A stretch of 64,000 bases of DNA. Source: Sphingomonas aurea. Its GTDB lineage: Bacteria; Pseudomonadota; Alphaproteobacteria; Sphingomonadales; Sphingomonadaceae. Within the stretch, counting starts at the first letter, position 1. Every line of letters begins with the position of its first letter. The notes under the pieces are model-generated. The model saw only the letters and a program-made list of their open reading frames with translations, made no database searches and was not told where the DNA came from. Positions 35,522 through 44,705 of this stretch are shown here, piece after piece. The stretch covers positions 334,452-398,451 of the forward strand of contig NZ_JAUUDS010000002.1 of the NCBI RefSeq assembly GCF_030678875.1. Direction: 5' to 3'. The translations under genes were made by a program, and so were the position numbers.

Positions 35522-36472
35522 ATGGCTGAGTGGCTGTACGAGGCGGGCATCGGCGAACAGCGGGCCGCGCTGGTCGATGCCGACGACCGCATCCTGGTCG
35601 CCGCGATCGAGCCCGACGATGCCGGGCCGCTGGTCGGCACGGTCTGCGCGGCACGGCTGATCGAACTGCTGCCGGCGCGGCGCGGGCGGGTGACGCTCGC
35701 CGACGGTGGCGAGGCGATGCTCGACACGGTGCCGCCGGGTATGACGCAAGGATCTGCGCTGACCGTCGCGATCACGCGCGAGCCGATCGTCGAGCCCGGC
35801 CGCGCGAAGCCCGCGCGCTGCGTCGCTGCCGATGCCGCACCGGCGCCCGGGCCCGACCTGCTCGCGCGCATCGTCGCCACCGGCCATCCGGTTCGAACCC
35901 TGCGCCCGCACGAACCCGACCGTCTCGAACAGGCGGGCTGGAGCGAGGTGCTGGAGGAGGCGAGCGGTGGCGAGATCGCGTTTTCGGGCGGCACGCTGCT
36001 GCTCTGCCCGACGCCGGCGATGACGCTGTTCGACGTCGACGGCGCGCCGCCGGTCGACGCGCTGGCGCTGGCGGCGGCCGATGCGGTGGCGGCGGCGATC
36101 GTCCGCCACGACATCGGCGGCTCGATCGGCATCGACTTCCCGACCGTCCAGGGCAAGGCTATTCGGCAGGCGATCGCCGCCGCGCTCGACGCGGGGCTGC
36201 CGCAGCCGTTCGAGCGGACCGCGGTGAACGGTTTCGGCTTTCTCCAGATTGTTCGCCCCCGCCCCCGCCCCTCCCTGCCCGAGCGCCTGCGGGCCGATCC
36301 GGCGGCAGCGGCAGCGCGCGCCGCGCTGCGGCTGATCGAGCGCAGCCCGGCCGGCGCGTCGCTTCACCACCGCCTGCCCGCATCGGCGTTCCGGGCGCTC
36401 ACTGCGCGCCCGGAGTGGCTGACGGAACTCGCGCGGCGTACCGGTGTCGTCCACTTACTGGAGAGCATGTAA
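35522..36472 (+). CDS. Ribonuclease E/G family protein (short form)
   Basis: This 316-residue protein matches the C-terminal half of the RNase E/G catalytic core: EWLYEAGIGEQRAALVDADD at the start, a middle with LLARIVATGHPVRT, and RHDIGGSIGIDFPTVQGKA, the family Asp-bearing strand. It is far shorter than RNase E or G and lacks the zinc-link Cys pair and S1 domain. ATG at 35522 (MAEWLYEAG) is chosen over 35489. The stop overlaps the yacG start. It may be a regulator or a reduced ribonuclease typical of sphingomonads. Confidence 0.85.
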   Translation: MAEWLYEAGIGEQRAALVDADDRILVAAIEPDDAGPLVGTVCAARLIELLPARRGRVTLADGGEAMLDTVPPGMTQGSALTVAITREPIVEPGRAKPARCVAADAAPAPGPDLLARIVATGHPVRTLRPHEPDRLEQAGWSEVLEEASGGEIAFSGGTLLLCPTPAMTLFDVDGAPPVDALALAAADAVAAAIVRHDIGGSIGIDFPTVQGKAIRQAIAAALDAGLPQPFERTAVNGFGFLQIVRPRPRPSLPERLRADPAAAAARAALRLIERSPAGASLHHRLPASAFRALTARPEWLTELARRTGVVHLLESM

Positions 36473-36654
36473 TGGCCCGCTCCGGCTGCCCGATCTGCGG
36501 CGATCCCGCCGACCCAACCCACGCCCCCTTCTGCTCCGCCCGGCATCGCGACCGCGACCTGCTGCAATGGCTGGGCGAGGGATATCGCCTGCCCGCCGGC
36601 CCTGCCGATGCGGAGGATGCAGACGGGGTGGACAAGGCGCACGCGCCCGACTAG
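36472..36654 (+). CDS. yacG: YacG-type zinc-finger protein (DNA gyrase inhibitor)
   Basis: This 60-residue protein has CPICG near the N-terminus and PFCSARHRDRDLLQWLGEGY, the YacG tail with the conserved DLxxWL...Y. The fourth zinc ligand is His instead of Cys (CSARH). YacG binds gyrase in E. coli and lowers its supercoiling activity. The ATG overlaps the RNase stop (TAATG), so the two are co-translated. Confidence 0.88.
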   Translation: MARSGCPICGDPADPTHAPFCSARHRDRDLLQWLGEGYRLPAGPADAEDADGVDKAHAPD

Positions 36655-36686
36655 GGACGCGCTTCCCGATTCTCCGGATCGGCAAT

Positions 36687-36762
36687 GCCCGAGTAGCTCA
36701 GTTGGTAGAGCATGCGACTGAAAATCGCAGTGTCGGTGGTTCGAATCCGCCCTCGGGCACCA
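36687..36762 (+). tRNA. tRNA-Phe (GAA)
   Basis: The sequence folds as a normal 76-base tRNA: GCCCGAG pairs with CTCGGGC, discriminator A, CCA encoded. The anticodon loop is CTGAAAA (anticodon GAA) and the T loop GGTTCGAATCC. It follows yacG by 32 bases and may be read from the same transcript. Confidence 0.97.
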
Positions 36763-36898
36763 TTCCGGTGTCCCTTTACACATCGCTGAGCTGAAATCCG
36801 CTGCGATTGCATCGATTTCGACGTCGACCGGTTGACACGCACGCGGGTCCCGGCTCGTGTCGGGCGGCCATCATCAGTTTGCAGGATGCGCCGAATCG

Positions 36899-38248
36899 AT
36901 GCAGCGGGACGTCGACACGACCAAGCGACTGGACGGATGGAAGGCGATAGCGGGCTATTTCAAGCGCGATCGCTCCACCGTGATGCGCTGGGCCCGCGAT
37001 CGCGAGCTGCCGGTGCGACGCCTGCCGGGCGGCAAGCAGGGTTCGGTCTTCGCGCTGGAGCATGAGCTGGCCGCTTGGGCGCTACGCCACGCCGACGAGG
37101 ATGAACCGGCCGGCGCGCCCTCACCCGCCGCACCGCCCGCTGCTCCCTCGCGTCGCCGCGGGCGCTGGTTGCCCACGGTTTTGGTGATCGGCGGCCTCGG
37201 TGCGACCGGCGCGGCGGTGCTGGCATGGCGCGATCCCACGCCGCTCGCCCGGCCGGTCGCCGCCGCCGTCTCGCTGCCCGCCGATCCGCAGGCGGCCGCG
37301 GACTTCGTCGCAGCGCGCGACCACTGGGCGCTGCGCACCGATACCGACCTGCGCGAGGCGATCCGCCTGCTCCGCCGGGTGATCGGGCGCGCGCCGGACT
37401 TCGCGCCCGCGCACGCCGCGCTTGCCGATGTCTGGCTGCTGGAGCGCGAATATGGCAGCGCCGACGGACAGGCCGCGTTCGGGGCGGCCAAGGTCGCGGC
37501 GCAACGCGCGGTGGCCCTCGATCCGCAGCTGGCCGCCGCCCACCGCGCGCTCGGCTTCATCGCCTATTGGGGAGAGAACCGGAAGGATCAGGGCATGGCC
37601 TCGTTCCGGCGGGCGATCGCGCTCGACGACCGCGACGGCCAGACGCATTTCTGGTTCGCCAACGTGCTGGCCGATGCCGGTTACGACGAGCAGGCGCAGC
37701 TGGAATATGCGCGCGCCCGGCTGCTGTTGCCTGGGTCGACCGCAATCGAGATCGAGCACGGCTATTCGCACTGGCTTGCCGGGCGCGATCGGCAGGCGCT
37801 GGAGACGCTGACCGCGCTGGCGAAGCGATATCCGCACAACCCGAACCTGCATCTCTGCCTGTCCTGGGTCTATATCGCGATGGGCGACCTGGGTGCGTTC
37901 GTGCGGGAGAATGCGCTGGTCGCCAAGTATCGCAACGAGCCACGCGCGATCGCCGAGGCCGCAGCGCTGACCGCCGCCTATGCCCGCGATCCCGCCGCCG
38001 CGCTGGCGCTGCTGATCCGGCAGCGCCGTGACGAGGCCGATCGGGCGGCCAGTACGACCCGGCAGGCGCCGGCGCTGTTCGCCTCTTCGATGGGCGACCG
38101 GGACAGCACCGAGGCCCTGATGACCGAAGCGGTCGCGGCCGGCGAGCACTGGTACGGCAACAGCGTCCGCCGCCGCATCGCCGCGCGCTGGGCGAACGAT
38201 GCGAAGATCCAGCAGCTGATCGGCCGCCTCTACGCGCCGGTGACGTAG
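36899..38248 (+). CDS. HTH-transmembrane-TPR protein
   Basis: This protein of about 449 residues has an N-terminal DNA-binding-like segment (RLDGWKAIAGYFKRDRSTVM, RWARDRELPVRRLPGG) of the excisionase/MerR type. A Pro/Ala linker and one membrane helix (WLPTVLVIGGLGATGAAVLA, about residues 87-106) follow. The rest is tetratricopeptide-like repeats (APAHAALADVWLLEREYG, LAAAHRALGFIAYWGENR, QTHFWFANVLADAGYDEQAQ). This resembles CadC-type membrane-anchored regulators with a periplasmic TPR sensor. The start is unsure (ATG 36899 or GTG 36857; no clear ribosome-binding site). The signal is unknown. Confidence 0.78.
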   Translation: MQRDVDTTKRLDGWKAIAGYFKRDRSTVMRWARDRELPVRRLPGGKQGSVFALEHELAAWALRHADEDEPAGAPSPAAPPAAPSRRRGRWLPTVLVIGGLGATGAAVLAWRDPTPLARPVAAAVSLPADPQAAADFVAARDHWALRTDTDLREAIRLLRRVIGRAPDFAPAHAALADVWLLEREYGSADGQAAFGAAKVAAQRAVALDPQLAAAHRALGFIAYWGENRKDQGMASFRRAIALDDRDGQTHFWFANVLADAGYDEQAQLEYARARLLLPGSTAIEIEHGYSHWLAGRDRQALETLTALAKRYPHNPNLHLCLSWVYIAMGDLGAFVRENALVAKYRNEPRAIAEAAALTAAYARDPAAALALLIRQRRDEADRAASTTRQAPALFASSMGDRDSTEALMTEAVAAGEHWYGNSVRRRIAARWANDAKIQQLIGRLYAPVT

Positions 38249-38359
38249 CGTAAAATCCTGCGCTACGGCACAAAACCGCCGAATGGCGCAATTTGCCACA
38301 CCTCTCTTCCGACCCATCGGCGCGATACCGGGACGACGCGGAACGGGAGGCGGGGCAGC

Positions 38360-39124
38360 ATGGAACGGTCGATCAGCACGGGCGGGAATACCGGACGGTC
38401 GCGGCCGCTGTCGGGTATCGAGGGGCGGCGCGCGACGATCTGGCTGGATCGCCCCTTCGCCGCGCTACGCCCCGACATCGCGGCATTCGACGGCGTGGAA
38501 CCCACTGTCGCCCGACCGTCGGTCAGGGTCGTACCGGCCGCGCGGCAGCGACAGGTCGAGGCCGACGCCCGGATCGCTGCGCTCGACGATCTCGGGCTCG
38601 CCGCGATCGTCTGCGACCCGTCGGGACGGGTGCTGGCCTGTTCGCAGCCGGCCGCTGCCATCCTCAACGCCGGCGAGATCCTGGCGGCATCGGCCGAGCG
38701 GCTGGTCGCGATCGATCCGCAGGGTCATGCCCGGCTGCGCGCCGCGATCGTTCGCTGCGGCACTGCCGAAGCGGAGGAGGCGGAGCGGATCACCCTCGCC
38801 CTGACCGGGGCGGACGGTCTGCCGGCGCGGCTCGACGTGGCGCCGCTGCGGCAGGACGGCATGTCGATCGGCTGCATCATCCAGGTAACGGAGAACCGGC
38901 CGGGCCGGCAGGTGGTGCAGCAGCTCGTCTCCGCCTTCGGCCTGACCCGCGCCGAGGCGGAGGTGGCGATCGACCTGGCCCATGGCCTGAGCGCGCGCGA
39001 GATCGCCGAGCGGCGGTCGGCGAGCAGCGACACGGTGCGCAAGCAGACCCAGGCGATCTTCCAGAAGCTCGACGTGTCGAAAGCAACGCGGCTGTCGTTC
39101 GTGCTGGGGCCGTTCCTGCGCTGA
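38360..39124 (+). CDS. PAS-LuxR type transcriptional regulator
   Basis: The 254-residue protein has a PAS-like sensor (ALDDLGLAAIVCDPSGRVLA, residues ~73-190) and a C-terminal LuxR HTH (RAEAEVAIDLAHGLSAREIA, SSDTVRKQTQAIFQKLDV). There is no receiver domain, so it senses a ligand directly. It follows the HTH-TPR gene in the same direction after 111 bases. The gene at 62177 has the same architecture. Its target is unknown. Confidence 0.85.
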   Translation: MERSISTGGNTGRSRPLSGIEGRRATIWLDRPFAALRPDIAAFDGVEPTVARPSVRVVPAARQRQVEADARIAALDDLGLAAIVCDPSGRVLACSQPAAAILNAGEILAASAERLVAIDPQGHARLRAAIVRCGTAEAEEAERITLALTGADGLPARLDVAPLRQDGMSIGCIIQVTENRPGRQVVQQLVSAFGLTRAEAEVAIDLAHGLSAREIAERRSASSDTVRKQTQAIFQKLDVSKATRLSFVLGPFLR

Positions 39125-39131
39125 ATGGCAG

Positions 39132-39599
39132 TCAGCCGGCCTGCTCTTCCGCCAGGATCGCCGCGTCGATCTTGCGCAGCGTCGCCGTGAAGGCGGCAAG
39201 CTCGGCCGCGTCGAAGCGGGCGAAGATGCGCCGCTCCAGCTCCAGCGCCTTGGGCGCGACCTGCGCGTAGAGGTCGCGGCCGGCGTCGGTCAGGTGCAGG
39301 AGGTGCGAGCGCTTGTCGTCGGGATGCGCGACGCGTGCCATCAGCCCGCGCTCGACCATCGCGATGGCCGCGCGGCTGACCGTCACCTTGTCCATCCGCG
39401 TGCGCCGGCCGATCTCCTGCTGGGTCGCGCCGCCGAGCGGCGACGCCTCTTCCTCCGCCACCACCGCGATCAGCCGCCATTCGGGGATGCGCAGGTCGAA
39501 CAGCGCGACATAGATGCCCGCGATCGTGTCGCTTACCAGGTTCGAGGTGAAGGACAGCCGGAACGGCAGGAAGGCATCGAGGCGGAGGACGTCGCTCAT
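39132..39599 (-). CDS. MarR family regulator, probably of the homogentisate operon
   Basis: The 155-residue winged-helix protein has RIPEWRLIAVVAEEE, GATQQEIGRRTRMDKVTVSR and the wing RVAHPDDKRSHLLHLTDAGR. ATG at 39599 is used. It is divergent from hppD with 77 bases between starts, so it very probably controls tyrosine breakdown in response to a pathway aromatic acid. That function is inference from position. Confidence 0.88.
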   Translation of the reverse strand: MSDVLRLDAFLPFRLSFTSNLVSDTIAGIYVALFDLRIPEWRLIAVVAEEEASPLGGATQQEIGRRTRMDKVTVSRAAIAMVERGLMARVAHPDDKRSHLLHLTDAGRDLYAQVAPKALELERRIFARFDAAELAAFTATLRKIDAAILAEEQAG

Positions 39600-39676
39600 A
39601 GGGATAGTAGTAGCATTTGACACCATGTCGGCAACATGCGATCCGGTTTCAAATGATACCGCTTCTGGAGGATGCC

Positions 39677-40756
39677 ATGGCGTCGACCACCGATCAGCAG
39701 ACCGCGACCGATAACCCGCTGGGCCTGGACGGGTTCGAGTTCTGCGAGTTCACCTCGCCCGATCCCGACGCGCTCGCCGCGCAATTCGAGGCGATGGGCT
39801 TCGTCGCCGCGCATCGCCATCCGACCCGGGACGTGGTCCGCTACAAGCAGGGCCGCATCAACCTGCTGCTGAACCGCGAGGCCGAGGGGCAGGCGGCCGA
39901 CTTCCGCGCCGCGCACGGTCCGTCGGCGAGCGGCATGGCGTTTCGCGTCGCCGACCCCGCCGCCGCCTACGCCCATGCGATCGAGGAGGGCGCCACCGCG
40001 GTCGACGCCGCGCGCGGGACGCTGGGCGCGGAGGCGCGCGTGATCGAGGGGATCGGCGGCAGCTATCTTTACCTCGTCCAGGCGGGTGCGGACCTCTATG
40101 CCGACTGGCAGCCGGTGCCGGGCGCCGTTGAGGCGGAGGCCGCCAATAATGTCGGGCTCGACCTGCTCGACCACCTGACCCACAATGTCCGGCGCGGCGA
40201 GATGCGGACCTGGTCGAGCTTCTATGGCCGGCTGTTCGGCTTCCAGGAGCAGAAATATTTCGACATCAAGGGCAAGGCGACCGGGCTGTTCAGCCAGGCG
40301 ATGATCGCCCCCGATGGCGCGATCCGCATCCCGCTGAACGAGAGCCAGGACGAGAACAGCCAGATCGAGGAGTTCATCCGCCAGTATCAGGGCGAGGGCA
40401 TCCAGCATCTGGCGCTGACCACCGACGATATCTTCGACACCGTGGAAAAGCTGCGCGCGCGCGGCGTGCGGCTGCAGGACACGATCGATACCTATTACGA
40501 GCTGGTCGACAAGCGGGTGCCGGGGCATGGCGAGGACCTGGAACGCCTGCGCCGCAACCGCATCCTGATCGACGGCAATGTCGGTGACGAGGGGTTGCTG
40601 CTCCAGATCTTCACCGAGAACATGGTCGGCCCGATCTTCTTCGAGATCATTCAAAGGAAGGGCAATCAGGGCTTCGGGAACGGGAACTTCCAAGCCCTGT
40701 TCGAGTCGATTGAACTCGACCAAATTCGCAGAGGTGTGATCCAGGTCGACGCCTGA
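39677..40756 (+). CDS. hppD: 4-hydroxyphenylpyruvate dioxygenase
   Basis: This 359-residue Fe(II) enzyme converts 4-hydroxyphenylpyruvate to homogentisate. The iron ligands are visible: His in LLDHLTHNV, His in GEGIQHLALTTDD and Glu in GPIFFEIIQRKGNQGFGNGN, which also holds the family C-terminal signature. CTGGAGG lies 6 bases before ATG 39677. It heads the operon hppD-hmgA-fahA-Rieske, with a large inverted repeat between it and hmgA. Confidence 0.96.
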   Translation: MASTTDQQTATDNPLGLDGFEFCEFTSPDPDALAAQFEAMGFVAAHRHPTRDVVRYKQGRINLLLNREAEGQAADFRAAHGPSASGMAFRVADPAAAYAHAIEEGATAVDAARGTLGAEARVIEGIGGSYLYLVQAGADLYADWQPVPGAVEAEAANNVGLDLLDHLTHNVRRGEMRTWSSFYGRLFGFQEQKYFDIKGKATGLFSQAMIAPDGAIRIPLNESQDENSQIEEFIRQYQGEGIQHLALTTDDIFDTVEKLRARGVRLQDTIDTYYELVDKRVPGHGEDLERLRRNRILIDGNVGDEGLLLQIFTENMVGPIFFEIIQRKGNQGFGNGNFQALFESIELDQIRRGVIQVDA

Positions 40757-40883
40757 GATCCTCCCCGGCACGGGGAGGGGGACCAGCGAAGCTGGTGGAG
40801 GGGGGCATCCACCAGCGCAACGCCCGCGGCCCGCCCCCTCCACCAGCCTACGGCTGGTCCCCCTCCCCGTTCCGGGGAGGATC
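40757..40883. repeat. Large inverted repeat between hppD and hmgA
   Basis: The ends (GATCCTCCCCG at 40757, CGGGGAGGATC ending 40883) and inner blocks (GGGGGACCAGC, CCACCAGC) are arranged as nested palindromes. Each half contains its own smaller hairpin. A relative with the same layout is at 53131-53271. It could form a long RNA stem that protects or attenuates the hppD message before hmgA. Confidence 0.85.
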
Positions 40884-40895
40884 TGAGAGGTAGAG

Positions 40896-42173
40896 ATGAC
40901 CCACTACATCCCCGGCTTCGGCAATCACGTCTCGACCGAGGCGGTGCCCGGCGCGCTGCCGGTCGGGCGCAACTCGCCGCAGCGCCCCGCCTTCGGCCTC
41001 TATGCCGAGCAGCTGTCGGGTACCGCCTTCACCGCGCCGCGCCACGAGAACCGGCGCAGCTGGCTCTACCGGATGCGGCCGACCGCGGAGCATCCTGCCT
41101 ATGTGCGCTACACCGGTGCCGCGCGGTTTGCGCCGGGCACCAGCGACGCAGCCCTCGCGCCCAACCGGCTGCGCTGGGACCCGGTCGCCGACTCCGCCCC
41201 CGGCACCGACCTGATCGACGGCATGACGACGATGCTAGCCAACCGTCATCCCGCCGATCTGGAGGGCGTGGCGATCCACCTCTACGCCGCGAACCGCGAC
41301 ATGGAGTCGCGCGTGTTCATGAACGCGGACGGCGAGCTGCTGTTCGTGCCGCAGGACGGGCGGCTGGAGCTGCTGACCGAGCTTGGCCGCATGGCCGTCG
41401 CCCCCGGCCAGATCGCGCTGGTGCCACGCGGCGTGCGGTTTCGCGCGGTGCTGCCCGACGGCGCCGCGCGCGGCTACTCTCTCGAGAACCACGGCGCGCT
41501 ATTCCGCCTGCCCGACCTGGGGCCGATCGGCGCCAACGGCCTGGCCAATCCGCGCGATTTCGAGACGCCGGTCGCCTGGTACGAGGATCGCGACGCGCCG
41601 ACCGAGGTGATCCAGAAGTTCATGGGATCGCTGTGGACGACGACGCTCGACCATTCGCCGCTCGACGTGGTGGCGTGGCACGGCAACCTCGCGCCATGGC
41701 GCTACGATCTCGCCCGCTTCAACACGATCAACACCGTGTCGTTCGACCATCCCGATCCGTCGATCTTCACCGTGCTGACCAGCCCCAGCGACGTACCCGG
41801 CCGCGCGAACGCCGACTTCGTCGTCTTCCCGCCACGGTGGATGGTGGCGGAGGACACGTTCCGCCCGCCCTGGTTTCATCGCAACGTGATGTCGGAGGCG
41901 ATGGGCCTCATCACCGGCGCCTATGACGCCAAGGCGGAGGGGTTCGCGCCGGGCGGGCTGTCGCTGCACAACCTGATGGCCGGGCACGGGCCGGACCTCG
42001 CCAGCTGGCAGGGCGCGTCCGCCGCCGAGCTGAAGCCGCACCGGATCGCGGGGACGATGGCGTTCATGCTGGAAAGCTGCTGGCCCTATCGTCCGACATC
42101 CTATGCCATCGAGCACGGCCAGCCCGATTACGACGCGGTCTGGGCCGATTTCCCGAAAGCCCGCCTGCCATGA
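40896..42173 (+). CDS. hmgA: Homogentisate 1,2-dioxygenase
   Basis: This 425-residue cupin-type Fe(II) dioxygenase opens the ring of homogentisate to maleylacetoacetate. It starts [19 protein letters not shown], a family signature. Iron-ligand regions are [16 protein letters not shown] and [13 protein letters not shown] ribosome-binding site GAGAGG sits just before the ATG, inside the edge of the repeat. The stop overlaps the fahA start by 4 bases. Confidence 0.97.
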   Translation: MTHYIPGFGNHVSTEAVPGALPVGRNSPQRPAFGLYAEQLSGTAFTAPRHENRRSWLYRMRPTAEHPAYVRYTGAARFAPGTSDAALAPNRLRWDPVADSAPGTDLIDGMTTMLANRHPADLEGVAIHLYAANRDMESRVFMNADGELLFVPQDGRLELLTELGRMAVAPGQIALVPRGVRFRAVLPDGAARGYSLENHGALFRLPDLGPIGANGLANPRDFETPVAWYEDRDAPTEVIQKFMGSLWTTTLDHSPLDVVAWHGNLAPWRYDLARFNTINTVSFDHPDPSIFTVLTSPSDVPGRANADFVVFPPRWMVAEDTFRPPWFHRNVMSEAMGLITGAYDAKAEGFAPGGLSLHNLMAGHGPDLASWQGASAAELKPHRIAGTMAFMLESCWPYRPTSYAIEHGQPDYDAVWADFPKARLP

Positions 42174-43459
42174 CGATCGACCACACCCATGCGCCCGAGC
42201 TGACCAGCTGGGTCGAGAGCGCCAACGGCCATGCCGATTTTCCCGTGCAGAACCTGCCGCTCGGCATCTTCGCGCCCTCGGGCGGTACGCCGCGACCGGG
42301 GGTCGCGATCGGCGACATGATCCTCGACCTGACCGGCGTCGCGGCGCTGCTGCCCGACGCGGTGGCGCCGGCGCTGACGGGCACGACACTCAATGCGCTG
42401 TTCGCGCTGCCCGTGGCGGATCGGGTCGCGCTGCGCCGGGCGGTGTCGCGGCTGCTGTCCGACGACGCCGATCAGGCGATCGTCGCGCCGATGCTCCACT
42501 GCGCCGATGAGTGCACGATGCACCTGCCGGCGGCGATCGGCGACTATACCGACTTCTATGTCGGCATTCACCACGCCAACAATGTCGGGCGCCAGTTCCG
42601 GCCCGACCAGCCGCTGCTGCCCAACTATAAATGGGTGCCGATCGGCTATCACGGCCGCGCCTCGTCGGTCCGGCCGAGTGGTGTGCCGGTGATCCGCCCC
42701 AAGGGCCAGCGCAAGCCGCCCCAGGCCGATGTGCCCGACTACGGCCCCAGCCGCCGGCTCGACTACGAGCTGGAGATGGGCGTGTGGATCGGCCGCGGCA
42801 ATGCGCTGGGCGAGCCGATCGCGATCGGCGAGGCGGGGGAGCATATCGCCGGGCTGTCGCTGCTCAACGACTGGTCGGCGCGCGATTTCCAGGCATGGGA
42901 GTATCAGCCGCTGGGGCCGTTCCTCGCCAAGAATTTCCACACCAGCGTCAGCCCCTGGGTGGTAACGGCCGAGGCGCTGGCGCCGTTCCGCATCGCCCAG
43001 CCGCCGCGGCCGGAGGGCGACCCCCGCCCCCTGCCCTATCTGTGGGACGAGGGCGATCAGGCGCGGGGTGCGCTGGCGATCGAACTGGAGGTGCACCTGT
43101 CGACCGCCGCGATGCGCAAGGCCGGCACCGCTCCGCACCGGCTCAGCCATGGGCTCGCCAGCAACATGTACTGGACGATCGCGCAGATCGTGACGCACCA
43201 CGCGTCGAACGGCTGCAACCTGATGCCGGGCGACCTGCTCGGCACCGGCACCATCTCCGCGGCGGACGACAGCGGCTTCGGCAGCCTGCTCGAGATCTCG
43301 CGCGGTGGCAGCCAGCCGGTGATGCTGCCGGGCGGCGAGACGCGGGCGTTCCTGGAGGATGGCGACGAGGTCGTGCTGACCGCGCGCGCCTCGGCAGATG
43401 GCTATGTGCCCATCGGTTTCGGCGCGTGCCGCGCGGACATCCAGCCAGCTCGGACGTGA
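42170..43459 (+). CDS. fahA: Fumarylacetoacetase
   Basis: This 429-residue enzyme hydrolyses fumarylacetoacetate to fumarate and acetoacetate. Family markers are [47 protein letters not shown] and [20 protein letters not shown]. An isomerase for maleylacetoacetate (maiA) is not in the visible operon. It overlaps both hmgA (ATGA) and the Rieske gene (GTGA). Confidence 0.96.
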   Translation: MTIDHTHAPELTSWVESANGHADFPVQNLPLGIFAPSGGTPRPGVAIGDMILDLTGVAALLPDAVAPALTGTTLNALFALPVADRVALRRAVSRLLSDDADQAIVAPMLHCADECTMHLPAAIGDYTDFYVGIHHANNVGRQFRPDQPLLPNYKWVPIGYHGRASSVRPSGVPVIRPKGQRKPPQADVPDYGPSRRLDYELEMGVWIGRGNALGEPIAIGEAGEHIAGLSLLNDWSARDFQAWEYQPLGPFLAKNFHTSVSPWVVTAEALAPFRIAQPPRPEGDPRPLPYLWDEGDQARGALAIELEVHLSTAAMRKAGTAPHRLSHGLASNMYWTIAQIVTHHASNGCNLMPGDLLGTGTISAADDSGFGSLLEISRGGSQPVMLPGGETRAFLEDGDEVVLTARASADGYVPIGFGACRADIQPART

Positions 43460-43815
43460 GCGACACGCGCGTTCATGCCACGCCGGCGGGGGTGACGCTG
43501 GGGCCGCTCGACCTGATCGCCGACGGCAGGGCACGCAGCTTCGTGCTGCAGATGAAGGCGGGGCGGTTCCACGGCTTCGTCGTGCGGCGGGGTGACGCGG
43601 TCCACGGCTATGTCGACCGCTGTCCCCATGCCGGGCTGCCGCTGGCGCAGGTGCTGGACGATTATCTGACGCCGGATGGCGGACTGATCGCGTGCAGCTG
43701 GCACGCGGCGCTGTTCGCGGTCGAGACAGGGAATTGTGTCGGCGGACCGTGCATGGGGCAGGCGCTGACGGCGTGGCCGGTGACGGTTTCCGAAGGAAAG
43801 ATCGTCACCGGCTGA
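43456..43815 (+). CDS. Rieske [2Fe-2S] protein
   Basis: The 119-residue single-domain protein has the ligand motifs CPHAGLPL and CSWHAALF, preceded by an N-terminal strand region. The GTG start overlaps the fahA stop. A stand-alone Rieske protein at the end of the tyrosine operon may serve as a ferredoxin or as a small redox subunit. No partner oxygenase is near. Confidence 0.88.
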   Translation: MSDTRVHATPAGVTLGPLDLIADGRARSFVLQMKAGRFHGFVVRRGDAVHGYVDRCPHAGLPLAQVLDDYLTPDGGLIACSWHAALFAVETGNCVGGPCMGQALTAWPVTVSEGKIVTG

Positions 43816-43820
43816 CGCGG

Positions 43821-44507
43821 TCACACCTTCGCGGCGTAGATCATCCGACCCTGGCCGAGGCGGGCGAAGACCTGGTCGAGGTCCTTCTCGCCGACCGCGA
43901 AACAGCCCTGGCTGCGACCGAGCATCCCGTGGGTGCGGATCATGTCGGGGTTGGCATACCAGGCCGAGTGGATCACCAGCGCGCGGCCGAGCGCGTTGCA
44001 GTTGGTCGGATCGAGCCCGATCAGCCGCTGCGAGCGACCGTGCTTGCCGACATAATAATCGCCGGTGACGAACGCGCCCTCCGACGAGGCATTGGAGCCG
44101 AAATCGTTGGAGAAGCGCTTCAGATAGCCGGTGTGCGCCGGGTCCGAGCCGCTGCCGTGCGCGACCAGCAGCGAGGTGCTGCGCCCGCTGGCAAGGTCGA
44201 CGAAGTGGAAGCGCGGCTGCGACGAGCCGGCGGTAAAGTCGACGATCCCCATCCGGTCGCGCTGGGCGACGCGGCTGCCCTGCCGGTCGAGCGAGGCGAG
44301 CGCCTGGCGCAGCAGCTCGGGCCGGACGACGTTGGGCGAGACGAGCGGCGCGGCCGGCGCCTTGGCCGCAGCCTGCAACTCGGCGGTCGACAGCCGGCGG
44401 GTCGCGGAAGACACCGCACCCGGCACCGCCATAACCCCCGCGAACAATAGGCCATTCTTCAGAAGCGCGCGGCGACCGCGCGCGATATCGTGATCGTGCA
44501 TCGACAT
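43821..44507 (-). CDS. Murein L,D-transpeptidase catalytic domain family protein
   Basis: The 228-residue protein has a leader (RGRRALLKNGLLFAGVMAVPG) of Tat-like or plain signal type. A YkuD-like catalytic part follows, with HSAWYANPDMIRTHGMLGRS and QGCFAV, holding His and Cys. The family is found in the periplasm and modifies peptidoglycan. It is convergent with the Rieske gene and divergent from a second L,D-transpeptidase 198 bases away. Confidence 0.85.
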   Translation of the reverse strand: MSMHDHDIARGRRALLKNGLLFAGVMAVPGAVSSATRRLSTAELQAAAKAPAAPLVSPNVVRPELLRQALASLDRQGSRVAQRDRMGIVDFTAGSSQPRFHFVDLASGRSTSLLVAHGSGSDPAHTGYLKRFSNDFGSNASSEGAFVTGDYYVGKHGRSQRLIGLDPTNCNALGRALVIHSAWYANPDMIRTHGMLGRSQGCFAVGEKDLDQVFARLGQGRMIYAAKV

Positions 44508-44705
44508 CCCGGATCTTGGTTAACCCCGTGGACTGCCGGATAGCATGATTCGCATGAATATTCCGCTGCAATCCGAAATGGTTGCACGGGATCGGGCTCA
44601 CCCTGTCCCGAACGGGTCACGCTTGGCCGACACCGCAGTGCGGCACGAACTCCCGCCCCGTGCGTTGAACGAGGTGAAGGGGAACGGAAAAGAGGGACGA
44701 CCACG

